Source: Deltaproteobacteria bacterium | GTDB lineage: Bacteria > Desulfobacterota > Desulfobacteria > Desulfobacterales > Desulfobacteraceae | Length of the DNA stretch: 64,000 nucleotides | Direction: 5' to 3' | Assembly (NCBI GenBank): GCA_013151635.1 | Contig: JAADHV010000001.1 | Location: 81,813-145,812 of the forward strand | Part shown: positions 54,247-63,535 of the stretch, piece by piece | Layout of the letters: each line of letters starts with the position of its first letter | Numbering within the stretch: position 1 is the first letter of the stretch | The notes under the pieces: model-generated | What the model was told of the DNA's origin: nothing | Seen by the model: the letters and a program-made list of their open reading frames with translations, nothing else | Databases searched by the model: none | Translations under genes and position numbers: made by a program

Positions 54247-55001
54247 TGCCTGGAAATCCGTATATTTTTAAGATACAAAGATATTCCATTCATGATGGCC
54301 CCGGCATCCGAACCACCTTGTTTTTTCAAGGATGCCCATTGTCCTGCCGCTGGTGCCATAATCCCGAAAGCCAGGCCATGCCGGAAAAGGCAGGATCCGA
54401 AAATATGGACGGGATTGCTTTGGCATTAATGGCAATAATTGAAAAAGACCTGATTTTCTATGATGATTCGGGCGGCGGGGTCACTTTCTCCGGCGGGGAA
54501 CCATTGTGCCGGCCTGGATTATTATTCAGGCTTCTGGGCATGTGCCGGGAAAAAGAAATTCATACCTGCCTTGACACTTCAGGATATGGTGATACCAAAA
54601 TCCTTTTGAAGGCCGCTCAAAAAGTTGATTTGATCCTTTATGATATTAAATTATTTGATAAAGCAGCCCACGAAAAATATACAGGAAAAACAAATGGCAT
54701 AGTGCTGGAGAACCTGAAACAATTGTCAAGAAGAAAGGCTGATATCAGGCTGAGGTTTCCCCTTATTCCGGGGATGACTGACACGGATGAAAACATTGAC
54801 AGGGTAATAGATTTTTTAAGAGAAAATACGGTTTACAGGGATATTCATATCCTGCCGTTTCATAAGGCAGGTGAAAGAAAATATAAATTATTGAATATGA
54901 AAAATGATCTAAAGGACATACAAGAGCCTTCCGTGGCATGGGTAGGAACGATAAAGAAAAGATTTGAAGCCTTTGGGTTCAATGTAAGGATCAGGGGATA
55001 A
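54246..55001 (+). CDS. Glycyl radical enzyme activase (radical SAM)
   Basis: A 251-residue radical SAM enzyme that makes the glycyl radical on its partner. The cluster motif is CPLSCRWCHNPES, preceded by YSIHDGPGIRTTLFF as in PflA. SGGEPL binds S-adenosylmethionine. The insert with two extra ferredoxin clusters found in many GRE activases is absent (only about 250 residues), which matches the short activases paired with HypD-type enzymes. It starts in the stop of the GntR gene (TAATG) and ends three bases before the partner enzyme. Confidence 0.95.
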   Translation: MPGNPYIFKIQRYSIHDGPGIRTTLFFQGCPLSCRWCHNPESQAMPEKAGSENMDGIALALMAIIEKDLIFYDDSGGGVTFSGGEPLCRPGLLFRLLGMCREKEIHTCLDTSGYGDTKILLKAAQKVDLILYDIKLFDKAAHEKYTGKTNGIVLENLKQLSRRKADIRLRFPLIPGMTDTDENIDRVIDFLRENTVYRDIHILPFHKAGERKYKLLNMKNDLKDIQEPSVAWVGTIKKRFEAFGFNVRIRG

Positions 55002-55004
55002 ATA

Positions 55005-57365
55005 ATGAATTCAAGAATAAAAAATTTAAGAAATAAAACATTGCAAAAACAAGTGACCATTTCCCATGAAAGGGCAGAGCTTGTTACTTCTTTTTATAAA
55101 ACCTATGTCAGCATGGAAGAATCCATCCCGGTTCAACGGGCATTGTGTTTAAAATACCTGCTTGAGAATAAGAAAATATTTATTGATGACAATGAGCTGA
55201 TTGTAGGAGAAAGAGGGCCTGAGCCCAAAGCTGTGCCCACGTATCCTGAAATCTGCCTGCATTCTCTTGAGGATCTTGAAATTTTAGACTCAAGGCCCAG
55301 GGTGGCCTATAAAGTTTCTAAAGAAACAAAAAAAATTTATAAAGAAAAGATCATCCCGTTCTGGAAGGGCAGGACCATACGCGAAAAGATATTTAAGGCC
55401 ATGGAGGATCAGTGGATTGATTCTTTTAATGCAGGAATTTTTACCGAGTTCCAGGAACAGCGCTCTCCAGGGCATACAGCCGGCGGGGAGCTTATTTATC
55501 AAAAAGGGTTCAATGATTTAAAAGAAGACATCCGGCAATGCATTTTAAATGTTGATTTTTTTAAAGATAAAGATGCTCTTGAAAAATATGAGGTTTTAAA
55601 ATCCCTTGATATCGCAGCTGATGCCCTTATTGCTTTTGCCAACCGCCATGCTGATGAACTGGAACAACTTGCAAGAGGTGAAAATGATTCGGAAAGGAAA
55701 AAAAGCATTGAAAATATGGCCCGTGTCTGCCGGAGAGTACCTGCAAATAAGCCTTCAAACTTTCATGAAGCATTGCAGTACTATTGGTTTCTGCACGTGG
55801 GGATCATAACGGAATTAAACCCCTGGGACGCTTATAACCCCGGCAGGCTCGACCAGAATCTTTATCCTTTTTATAAAGAAGATATTGAAAAAGGAATAAT
55901 AACAAGGAAAGAAGCAAAAGAGCTGCTCTGCTGCTTCTGGATAAAATTTCATAATCATCCTGCCCCTCCCAAAGTCGGGGTAACAGCAAGGGAAAGCAAT
56001 ACTTATGTGGATTTTTGCCTGATCAATCTTGGGGGCGTTACAAAGGACAACCAGGATGGGGTGAATGAATTGACCTGGCTTATTCTTGATGTAATCGAGG
56101 ATATGAGGCTCCTGCAGCCAGGCTCCATGATCCAGGTGTCAAAAAAGAACCCGGACCGGTTTGTTAAACGGGCGTTAAAAATTATTGCAACAGGGTTTGG
56201 CCAGCCTTCTGTGTTTAATACCGATGCCATTGTCCAGGAAATGCTTTTGCATGGAAAAACAGTGGAAGATGCCAGAAAAGCCGGGGCCTCCGGGTGTGTG
56301 GAAACAGGCGTTTTCGGAAAAGAATGCTATATCTTAACAGGATATTTCAACCTGCCTAAAATTCTTGAGATCATTCTTAATAACGGCTTTGATCCGGAGA
56401 CAAAAAAGCAGATCGGCCTTAAAACAGGTGAGCCTGAAAATTTTAAAACATTTGATGACCTTTTTGATGCCTATAAAAGACAACTGGAATATTTTGTTGA
56501 TATCAAGATCAAGGGAAGCAATATTATTGAACAGATTAACGCAAAGTATATGCCTGTTCCACTTTTGTCCCTTGTCACAGAAGATTGCATAAACAATGCA
56601 GAAGACTATAACATGGGTGGTGCAAAATACAATACCTCCTATATCCAGGGTGTTGGCATGGGAACCATTACAGACTGCCTTTCATCCCTTAAATATAATG
56701 TTTTTGATAAAAGGCTTGTTTCCATGGAAAAGCTTTTGGGTGCGGTAAAAAATAATTTTAAAGGGAGCGATACCATCCGCCATTGCCTGGAACAAGCTCC
56801 TAAATATGGCAATGACAATGATTATGCAGATAATATATTAAAAATAGTATTTAAGGTCTTTCATGGAGCTGTTACCGGCAGGCCCAATGCAAAAGGCGGG
56901 GTGTACAGGATTAATCTTCTACCAACCACCTGCCATGTCTATTTTGGTGAAATCACAGGGGCTCTGCCGGATGGAAGAAAAAAAGGGCTCCCTTTTTCCG
57001 AAGGAGTATCCCCGGTACAGGGGAGGGACCGTTGCGGTCCCACTGCCGTGTTGAAATCTGCAGCTAAAATTGATCACTTGAAAACCGGCGGAACTCTTTT
57101 GAATCAGAAGTTTCTGCCCGATCTTCTAAAGGAGGAAAAAGGAGTTCAGGCGATCGTTAATTTAATCCGGTCATATTTTAAAATGGACGGGCATCATGTC
57201 CAGTTTAACGTGGTGGATGAAGAAACTTTGAGAGATGCCCAAAAAAGCCCTGAAAACTATAGGGATTTAATTGTCAGGGTGGCGGGGTATTCGGATTATT
57301 TTGTGGATCTTACACTTGCCCTGCAAGAGGAAATCATCCTTCGAACGGCCCATGATATGTATTAG
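55005..57365 (+). CDS. hypD: Glycyl radical enzyme, probable trans-4-hydroxy-L-proline dehydratase
   Basis: A 786-residue glycyl radical enzyme. The glycyl motif VRVAGYSDYF is at the C-terminus (Gly761) and the thiyl cysteine lies in GASGCVETGVFGKE (Cys431, Glu433). From memory, HypD active-site residues are Asp278, Ser334, Phe340, Cys434, Glu436, Tyr450 and Thr645. Here the same residue types fall at Asp275, Ser331, Phe337, Cys431, Glu433, Tyr447 and Thr642, a constant shift of three. This is strong but recalled evidence. HypD removes water from 4-hydroxyproline to give pyrroline-5-carboxylate, which ProC reduces. Less likely: another PFL2/GRE dehydratase. The downstream peptide transporter fits hydroxyproline-peptide import. 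Confidence 0.82.
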   Translation: MNSRIKNLRNKTLQKQVTISHERAELVTSFYKTYVSMEESIPVQRALCLKYLLENKKIFIDDNELIVGERGPEPKAVPTYPEICLHSLEDLEILDSRPRVAYKVSKETKKIYKEKIIPFWKGRTIREKIFKAMEDQWIDSFNAGIFTEFQEQRSPGHTAGGELIYQKGFNDLKEDIRQCILNVDFFKDKDALEKYEVLKSLDIAADALIAFANRHADELEQLARGENDSERKKSIENMARVCRRVPANKPSNFHEALQYYWFLHVGIITELNPWDAYNPGRLDQNLYPFYKEDIEKGIITRKEAKELLCCFWIKFHNHPAPPKVGVTARESNTYVDFCLINLGGVTKDNQDGVNELTWLILDVIEDMRLLQPGSMIQVSKKNPDRFVKRALKIIATGFGQPSVFNTDAIVQEMLLHGKTVEDARKAGASGCVETGVFGKECYILTGYFNLPKILEIILNNGFDPETKKQIGLKTGEPENFKTFDDLFDAYKRQLEYFVDIKIKGSNIIEQINAKYMPVPLLSLVTEDCINNAEDYNMGGAKYNTSYIQGVGMGTITDCLSSLKYNVFDKRLVSMEKLLGAVKNNFKGSDTIRHCLEQAPKYGNDNDYADNILKIVFKVFHGAVTGRPNAKGGVYRINLLPTTCHVYFGEITGALPDGRKKGLPFSEGVSPVQGRDRCGPTAVLKSAAKIDHLKTGGTLLNQKFLPDLLKEEKGVQAIVNLIRSYFKMDGHHVQFNVVDEETLRDAQKSPENYRDLIVRVAGYSDYFVDLTLALQEEIILRTAHDMY

Positions 57366-57665
57366 AAAAAGGTTGAAAATATACAATTTAAACCCGGGGA
57401 AATAAAATGAAAGCAGGCTAAATCCATATGGACATATTTAAATTTTAAGGTATAATAGATCGGGCTGAAAGTTATAAAGCAGATAGGAAGACTTAAAGAG
57501 ATTAAAACCTCCTTTTTTTTTCTTGACTTGTTCGCCCGGTATTAATAAATATATATATTTTGTTAATTTCTGAATCCTGCAAATTATTTGTCTTGATTTA
57601 AATGGATTCACAAATTTTTTTGTTGGAATTTGTATTATTAATTACTTTTAAGGGGAGAGAGAAAA
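57366..57665 (+). promoter_or_regulatory. Intergenic region with candidate promoter for the peptide transporter
   Basis: About 300 bases, AT-rich, no convincing ORF. TTGACT at 57523-57528 with TAAATA at 57546-57551 (17 bases apart) is a possible sigma-70 promoter. No strong terminator follows hypD, so readthrough is possible. No riboswitch recognised. Confidence 0.35.
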
Positions 57666-59261
57666 ATGAAATGGCGTAAATTTTTATCTATCGCAGGCTT
57701 TGCAGCCCTTTTCTGCATGCTTGCCGTATCAGTTCAGGCTAAAACATTTGTTTACTGCTCGGAAGGAAGCCCGGAAGGGTTTACTCCGGCGCTTTACACA
57801 TCAGGAACAACATTTGATGCAACAGCAAAAACGATTTATGACCAGTTGGCCATGTTTGAGCGCGGTGGTACAAAGGTTCTTCCGGGGCTTGCAACATCCT
57901 GGGATGTTTCTGCCGATGGTAAAGTCTATACTTTCCATTTGAGAAAAGGTGTTGACTTTCACACAACTAAGTATTTTACACCCACGCGCCAGTTTAATGC
58001 AGATGACGTATTGTTTTCTTTTAACCGCCAGTTTGATAAAAATCATCCGTACCATAAAATTTCCGGTGGAAGTTATGAATATTTTTCCGGCATGAGCATG
58101 GGCACCCTGATTAAATCCATTGAGAAAAAAGACGACTATACAGTTGTTTTTACCCTGAATAAACCGGAATCTCCTTTTATTGCCAACATGGCAATGGCTT
58201 TTGCTTCCATTCATTCCGCAGAATATGCAGACAATATGATGAAAGCCGGAACTCCTGAAGAATTTGACCAGAAACCCATTGGAACAGGACCATTCCAGTT
58301 TGTTTCCTACCAGAAAGACTCTGCAATCAGGTACAAGGCATTTGATAAATACTGGCAGGGACGGGCTAAAATTGATAAATTAGTTTTTTCAATTACCCCT
58401 GATGCATCTGTCCGCTATGCAAAATTAAAAGCCGGCGAATGTCACCTCATGCCCTATCCCAATCCTGCTGATATTGCAGCAATGAAAAAAGACCCCAATA
58501 TAAACCTGATGGAAAAAGAAGGGTTGAATGTTGGTTATCTTGCGTTTAATACTAAAAAAGTACCGTTTACAAAAGTTAAAGTCCGTCAGGCCTTGAGCAT
58601 GGCCATTAACAAACAGGCCATTATAGATGCTGTATTCCAGGGTGCCGGTAAAATTGCTAAAAACCCGATTCCGCCAACTATCTGGTCTTACAATGACAAA
58701 GTAAAAGACTATCCCTATGATATTGCAAAAGCAAAAAAACTTCTTGCAGAAGCAGGCTACCCCAATGGTTTTGAGACTGATATCTGGGCCATGCCGGTAC
58801 AGCGGCCGTACAACCCCAATGCAAGAAGAATGGCTGAAGTAATCCAGGAAGACTGGTCAAAAGTCGGTGTTAAAGCAAAAATTATCTCCTACGAATGGGG
58901 TGAATACCTTAAACGTTCCATGAATGGCGAGCATTCTACAGTCCTCCTTGGCTGGACCGGTGATAATGGCGATCCTGATAACTTTCTGGCCGTTCTCTTA
59001 GGTTGCGATGCCGTGGGCTCTTCCAACAGGGCTGAGTGGTGTTATAAACCTTTTGACGATCTTATCATGAAGGCCAAACAGGTTTCAGATATTAAAGAGA
59101 GAACAAAACTCTATGAAAAAGCCCAGGTTATCTTTAAAGAACAGGCACCATGGGTGACCATTGCTCATTCAATTGTTTTTGAGCCCATGAGCAAAAAGGT
59201 AGTTGGTTATAAAATTGATCCTTTTGGTCAACATATCTTTTACGGTGTAGATCTTAAATAA
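57666..59261 (+). CDS. dppA: Dipeptide/oligopeptide ABC transporter binding protein (DppA type)
   Basis: A 531-residue family 5 extracellular binding protein. The signal peptide MKWRKFLSIAGFAALFCMLAVSVQA leads to KTFVYCSEGSPEGFTP, the DppA opening. NVGYLAFNTKKVPF and VRQALSMAINKQAII are family-typical, and GWTGDNGDPDNFL matches the DppA ligand-cleft region. It likely binds short peptides. A terminator after the gene suggests higher expression than the membrane genes. Context suggests prolyl-hydroxyproline-like peptides, which remains an inference. Confidence 0.93.
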   Translation: MKWRKFLSIAGFAALFCMLAVSVQAKTFVYCSEGSPEGFTPALYTSGTTFDATAKTIYDQLAMFERGGTKVLPGLATSWDVSADGKVYTFHLRKGVDFHTTKYFTPTRQFNADDVLFSFNRQFDKNHPYHKISGGSYEYFSGMSMGTLIKSIEKKDDYTVVFTLNKPESPFIANMAMAFASIHSAEYADNMMKAGTPEEFDQKPIGTGPFQFVSYQKDSAIRYKAFDKYWQGRAKIDKLVFSITPDASVRYAKLKAGECHLMPYPNPADIAAMKKDPNINLMEKEGLNVGYLAFNTKKVPFTKVKVRQALSMAINKQAIIDAVFQGAGKIAKNPIPPTIWSYNDKVKDYPYDIAKAKKLLAEAGYPNGFETDIWAMPVQRPYNPNARRMAEVIQEDWSKVGVKAKIISYEWGEYLKRSMNGEHSTVLLGWTGDNGDPDNFLAVLLGCDAVGSSNRAEWCYKPFDDLIMKAKQVSDIKERTKLYEKAQVIFKEQAPWVTIAHSIVFEPMSKKVVGYKIDPFGQHIFYGVDLK

Positions 59262-59285
59262 TAAGGGTTCTATTTAATGAATAAT

Positions 59286-59327
59286 GGCGGTGCAGTGCAT
59301 ATTTGATGCTGTACCGCCCCTTTTTTT
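59286..59327 (+). terminator. Attenuating terminator between dppA and dppB
   Basis: GGCGGTGCAG pairs with CTGTACCGCC (one G-T pair), followed by a run of seven T. It lies between dppA and dppB, in the same layout as the hairpin after the liv binding-protein gene at 14161. Confidence 0.85.
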
Positions 59328-59350
59328 ATATATAAGAATGTGGTTCCATT

Positions 59351-60361
59351 ATGATTCATTTTTTTTTAAAAAGATTTTCTCATGTTTTTCCAGCTTTCAT
59401 TGGTGTTACCCTCCTTACATTTTCCCTGATCCATCTGATTCCCGGTGATCCGGTTGAGCTTCGTGCAGGAGAGCGCGGGATTGACCCTGCAAGACATGCA
59501 GCCATGAAAGCGGAAATGGGCCTGGATAAACCACTTTATGTGCAATATTTCAGGTATATCGGCGGAGTTCTTAAAGGGGATTTAGGTAAGTCATTTGTAA
59601 CAAAAAAGCCTATCCTTGAAGAATTTTTTACTCTTTTCCCTGCAACGCTTGAACTTTCTATATGCGCTATGATTTTTGCGGTCCTGGTGGGGCTGCCGGC
59701 AGGTGTGATTGCAGGTGTCAAAAGGGGGACTGTTTTTGACCACACGGTCATGGGAGCCTCTCTTACAGGTTATTCAATGCCGATTTTCTGGTGGGGTCTT
59801 TTAATGATCCTGTTTTTTTCAGTCCACCTTGGGTGGACACCTGTATCAGGAAGGCTGTCGGCCCTTTTCTGGATTGATACGGATACAGGTTTTATGCTGA
59901 TTGATACCTTAAGGTCCAGTGAACCCGGGGCATTTAAATCAGCCGTCAGTCATTTGATTTTGCCGTCCATCGTTCTTGGGACTATTCCCCTGGCTGTTAT
60001 TGCCAGGATGACACGATCCTCCATGCTCGAGGTTTTAAAGGAGGACTATGTCAGGACTGCCAAGGCCAAGGGTTTGTCTTCCTGGCGCGTTATAATGGTT
60101 CATGCTTTAAGGAATGCGATGATACCTGTTATTACCGTTATAGGTCTTCAAACAGGTGTTCTTATGGCCGGCGCCATCCTGACCGAAACTATTTTTGCCT
60201 GGCCCGGAGTGGGGAAATGGATTCTCGAATCCATAAACAGGAGGGACTACCCGGCTATCCAGGGCGGAATTCTTATTATCGCCACAATAATTATTTTTGT
60301 GAATCTGGGGGTGGATATCCTTTATGGAATTATTAATCCTCGAATTCGTTACACCAGTTAG
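59351..60361 (+). CDS. dppB: Dipeptide ABC transporter permease DppB
   Basis: A 336-residue permease of about six helices. The start FLKRFSHVFPAFIGVTLLTFSLIHLIPGDP is typical of DppB/OppB. The ATPase-contact EAA loop is DYVRTAKAKGLSSWRVIMVHALRNAM. It forms the channel with DppC, encoded 12 bases downstream. Confidence 0.96.
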   Translation: MIHFFLKRFSHVFPAFIGVTLLTFSLIHLIPGDPVELRAGERGIDPARHAAMKAEMGLDKPLYVQYFRYIGGVLKGDLGKSFVTKKPILEEFFTLFPATLELSICAMIFAVLVGLPAGVIAGVKRGTVFDHTVMGASLTGYSMPIFWWGLLMILFFSVHLGWTPVSGRLSALFWIDTDTGFMLIDTLRSSEPGAFKSAVSHLILPSIVLGTIPLAVIARMTRSSMLEVLKEDYVRTAKAKGLSSWRVIMVHALRNAMIPVITVIGLQTGVLMAGAILTETIFAWPGVGKWILESINRRDYPAIQGGILIIATIIIFVNLGVDILYGIINPRIRYTS

Positions 60362-60373
60362 GGATTTTTTAAG

Positions 60374-61273
60374 ATGAGTGAAACTACTGCCATAACCCAG
60401 GGCAATGCAGCACCACCTCACCCGTTAAAAGAGTTCTGGAAATATTTTTCCGAGAATAAAGGTGCGGTCATTGGGTTATATTTTATTATATTCGCAATTA
60501 TTGTGGCTGTTTTTGCAAATATTCTTGCCCCTTACAGCCCGTTTGAGCAATACAGGGATGCCATTTTGCAGCCGCCGATCTGGATGCATGGCGGAAGCAG
60601 TAAATTTTTTCTTGGCACAGATGATGTGGGAAGGGATATCCTTTCAAGGTTGATTTACGGTTCAAGATTAAGCCTTTTTGTAGGGGTCATTGTTGTTACC
60701 ATTTCCCTTGCCGCCGGAATGATTCTTGGCGTGACATCAGGATATCTGGGGGGATATTATGAAGTTATTGTCATGAGGGCCATGGACATTATCCTTGCCC
60801 TGCCAAGCCTATTGCTTGCTTTGGCTATTGTGGCGATTTTAGGTCCCAGCCTGAAAAATGCAATTATCGCCATTGCCATTGTTGTCCTGCCCCACTATGT
60901 CAGGCTGACAAGGGCATCTGTCATGGCTGAAAAAAGCAAGGATTATGTAACCGCATCAAAAGTCTGTGGATCAGGCCCGTTTCGAATGATGTTTGCCGTT
61001 TTGCTGCCAAATTGTATGGCACCGCTGATTGTACAGGCTACTTTAGGATTTTCCAATGCCATCCTTGATGCGGCAGCCCTGGGGTTTTTAGGTATGGGTG
61101 CCCAGCCGCCCACCCCTGAATGGGGGGCAATGCTTGCCAATGCCCTGCAATTTATTCAAAGAGCCTGGTGGGTCGTGACATTTCCCGGGCTTGCAATACT
61201 TTTAACAGTGCTTGCCTTTAACCTGGCAGGTGACGGGCTTCGGGACGCGCTTGATCCGAAAATGAAGCGGTAA
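60374..61273 (+). CDS. dppC: Dipeptide ABC transporter permease DppC
   Basis: A 299-residue permease. The N-terminal motif for the DppC/OppC group (LKEFWKYFSENKGAVIGLYFI, LAPYSPFEQ) is followed by FFLGTDDVGRDILSRLIYGSR, and the EAA loop KDYVTASKVCGSGPFRMMFAVLLPN lies near residue 200. It partners DppB. Confidence 0.96.
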   Translation: MSETTAITQGNAAPPHPLKEFWKYFSENKGAVIGLYFIIFAIIVAVFANILAPYSPFEQYRDAILQPPIWMHGGSSKFFLGTDDVGRDILSRLIYGSRLSLFVGVIVVTISLAAGMILGVTSGYLGGYYEVIVMRAMDIILALPSLLLALAIVAILGPSLKNAIIAIAIVVLPHYVRLTRASVMAEKSKDYVTASKVCGSGPFRMMFAVLLPNCMAPLIVQATLGFSNAILDAAALGFLGMGAQPPTPEWGAMLANALQFIQRAWWVVTFPGLAILLTVLAFNLAGDGLRDALDPKMKR

Positions 61274-61295
61274 ACATATCACTTGAGATGAGAAT

Positions 61296-62267
61296 ATGAA
61301 TCAAATATTAGAAATAAAAAACCTTTCTGTCGATTTTGACGGATTCAAGGCTGTGGATGATGTTGAACTGTCCCTGGATCATGGAAAAATTCTTGGAATC
61401 GTAGGAGAATCAGGTTCGGGAAAGAGCGTGACCCAGCTTGCTCTTATGGGATTGATCCCATACCCGGGGATCATTGAGGCTGAACAATTGATTTTTAACG
61501 GTAATGATCTTCTTGGCATGTCAAAAAAGAAGAAAAGAAAGATCACTGGAAAAGAGATCGCCATGATTTTCCAGGAACCCATGACAAGCCTTAATCCTTG
61601 CTTTACAGTCGAATTCCAGCTTATAGAGGCATTAAAATTTCATGGGGGCGGATCAAAAAAACAAAAACGTGAGCGGGCCATTGAATTATTAAAACAAGTG
61701 GGTATTCCGGCAGCAGAAGAGCGTATCAAGAGTTTTCCCCATCAATTATCAGGAGGGATAAGCCAGCGTGTCATGATTGCCATGGCCATTGCCTGTAATC
61801 CCAGCCTTCTTATTGCGGATGAACCTACGACAGCCCTGGATGTAACTATCCAGGCCCAGATCCTCGATCTTTTGGTTGACCTTCAAAAAACAAATAACAT
61901 GTCCTTGATCCTTATCACCCATGACATGGCAGTCATAGCTGAGACAGTTGAAGATGTGGTTGTTATGTATGCAGGCCAGGTTGTGGAAAAAAATAGCGCG
62001 AAAAATATTTTTACAGCGCCTAAACACCCTTATACGGAAGCTTTATTAGGTTCTCTGCCTGAGCGGAATGTTAATTCAACAAGACTTCCCACCATTCCGG
62101 GCGTAGTCCCCGGCAAATATGACAGGCCCCCAGGATGCCTTTTTCATCCAAGGTGCAAGTTTGCAAAAGAAAAATGTTCAAGTGTAGCCCCTGTATTTGT
62201 TAAAGAAGGCGATAGCGCTTTCAGGTGTCACTTTCCATTGTTAAACGGAGTTCCTCAGTATGAATGA
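61296..62267 (+). CDS. dppD: Dipeptide ABC transporter ATPase DppD
   Basis: A 323-residue ATPase. Walker [17 protein letters not shown], then [12 protein letters not shown], the signature [15 protein letters not shown] (usual form SGGMRQR) and Walker [13 protein letters not shown]. The C-terminal oligopeptide/dipeptide domain has the cysteine pattern [17 protein letters not shown], which in DppD binds an iron-sulfur cluster. It forms a heterodimer with DppF, whose gene overlaps by eight bases. Confidence 0.96.
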   Translation: MNQILEIKNLSVDFDGFKAVDDVELSLDHGKILGIVGESGSGKSVTQLALMGLIPYPGIIEAEQLIFNGNDLLGMSKKKKRKITGKEIAMIFQEPMTSLNPCFTVEFQLIEALKFHGGGSKKQKRERAIELLKQVGIPAAEERIKSFPHQLSGGISQRVMIAMAIACNPSLLIADEPTTALDVTIQAQILDLLVDLQKTNNMSLILITHDMAVIAETVEDVVVMYAGQVVEKNSAKNIFTAPKHPYTEALLGSLPERNVNSTRLPTIPGVVPGKYDRPPGCLFHPRCKFAKEKCSSVAPVFVKEGDSAFRCHFPLLNGVPQYE

Positions 62268-63237
62268 AAAGACAGTTATAACAGCCAGAGACCTTAAAAA
62301 ATATTATACAGTTAAAGAGGGAATGTTTTTTAAAACTTCTGCAACATTAAAAGCACTGGATGGTGCCTCTTTTACAATAACAGCCGGCAAGACCTTTTCT
62401 GTCGTGGGAGAATCAGGCTGCGGGAAATCTACCCTTGCAAGGCTGATCACCATGATAGAAAGACCTACTTCCGGGGATTTTGAAGTGGATGGGATCAATG
62501 CCGTAACAAGCGGGCTCCATGCAATGAAAGCTCTGAGGGAAAAAGTTCAGATCGTTTTCCAGGATCCTTATGGCTCTTTAAACCCCAGAAAAAAAGTGGG
62601 CTCGATTTTAGAAGAACCCTTAAAAATTAACACAGATCTGACAAAGGTCCAGCGACGGGAAAAATCCCTTGCCATGATGGAAAAAGTCGGGCTTAGCCCG
62701 GAGCACTATGCAAGATATCCTCATATGTTTTCAGGAGGACAGAGGCAGCGGATTGCCGTTGCAAGGGCATTAATGCTCAATCCTGCCCTGGTAGTGGCTG
62801 ATGAACCGGTGTCTGCTCTGGATGTCTCGGTCCAGGCCCAGGCCCTGAACCTTCTCATGGACCTCCAGGATGAGATGAACCTGGCTTATCTTTTTATTTC
62901 CCATGATTTGAGCGTGGTCCGGTTGATTTCCGATGAAGTCATGGTGATGTACCTGGGCCGTCCTGTGGAACAGGGTGAAAAAAATACTATTTTTGACAAT
63001 CCGCTTCATCCTTATACCATGGCATTGCTTGCTGCGACTCCCCATGTGGATAAAAATGCAAGAAAGGACAGAATACGTTTGTCAGGCGAGATTCCGTCTC
63101 CGTTGAACCCTCCGCCGGGATGTACCTTTCATCAGCGCTGTGCCCATATGACGGATATCTGTAAAGAATCCGCGCCTGAATTAAGATTGGTGGCAGATAG
63201 AATGGTGTCATGCCACCATGCTGAAAAATTTTGTTAA
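62260..63237 (+). CDS. dppF: Dipeptide ABC transporter ATPase DppF
   Basis: A 325-residue ATPase with GESGCGKSTLARL, FQDPYGSLNPR, FSGGQRQRIAVARAL and VADEPVSALDV. The C-terminal PPGCTFHQRCAHMTDIC matches the DppF cysteine domain. It is the last gene of the dpp set; an inverted repeat of about 100 bases follows. Confidence 0.96.
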   Translation: MNEKTVITARDLKKYYTVKEGMFFKTSATLKALDGASFTITAGKTFSVVGESGCGKSTLARLITMIERPTSGDFEVDGINAVTSGLHAMKALREKVQIVFQDPYGSLNPRKKVGSILEEPLKINTDLTKVQRREKSLAMMEKVGLSPEHYARYPHMFSGGQRQRIAVARALMLNPALVVADEPVSALDVSVQAQALNLLMDLQDEMNLAYLFISHDLSVVRLISDEVMVMYLGRPVEQGEKNTIFDNPLHPYTMALLAATPHVDKNARKDRIRLSGEIPSPLNPPPGCTFHQRCAHMTDICKESAPELRLVADRMVSCHHAEKFC

Positions 63238-63251
63238 AAAAGAAAATAAAA

Positions 63252-63350
63252 GAGCTGTCTATCAAGAGGGGAGTTAAGAAAAGCATTAATTTTTTTAAGT
63301 ATGCTGTACTTTTAAAGGAACGCTAATCTAAGTTGTCTGATAAACAGCTC
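63252..63350. repeat. Imperfect terminal inverted repeat element
   Basis: GAGCTGTCTATCA at 63252-63264 and TGATAAACAGCTC at 63338-63350 are inverted copies with one mismatch. Flanking ATAAAA and TTTTAT extend the match with a one-base bulge. The 73-base middle holds AGCAT...ATGCT. It could be a small MITE-like element, a large bidirectional terminator, or a structured RNA. Confidence 0.45.
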
Positions 63351-63535
63351 GTTTTATCTCGTAAAATCAGGTTTAGATCAAAGAAATCAGATACGTAAAG
63401 ACCATCTCCTTTTATGCTTGTTTTCTAATCATGACAATTTTTTGTCTTGAATGTGTCTTATTTATATTGAGAATATAAAACTATTTTGATATTAAGTAAA
63501 ATTAAAACAATTAAATCTTAGGTTAAGCATTACTA

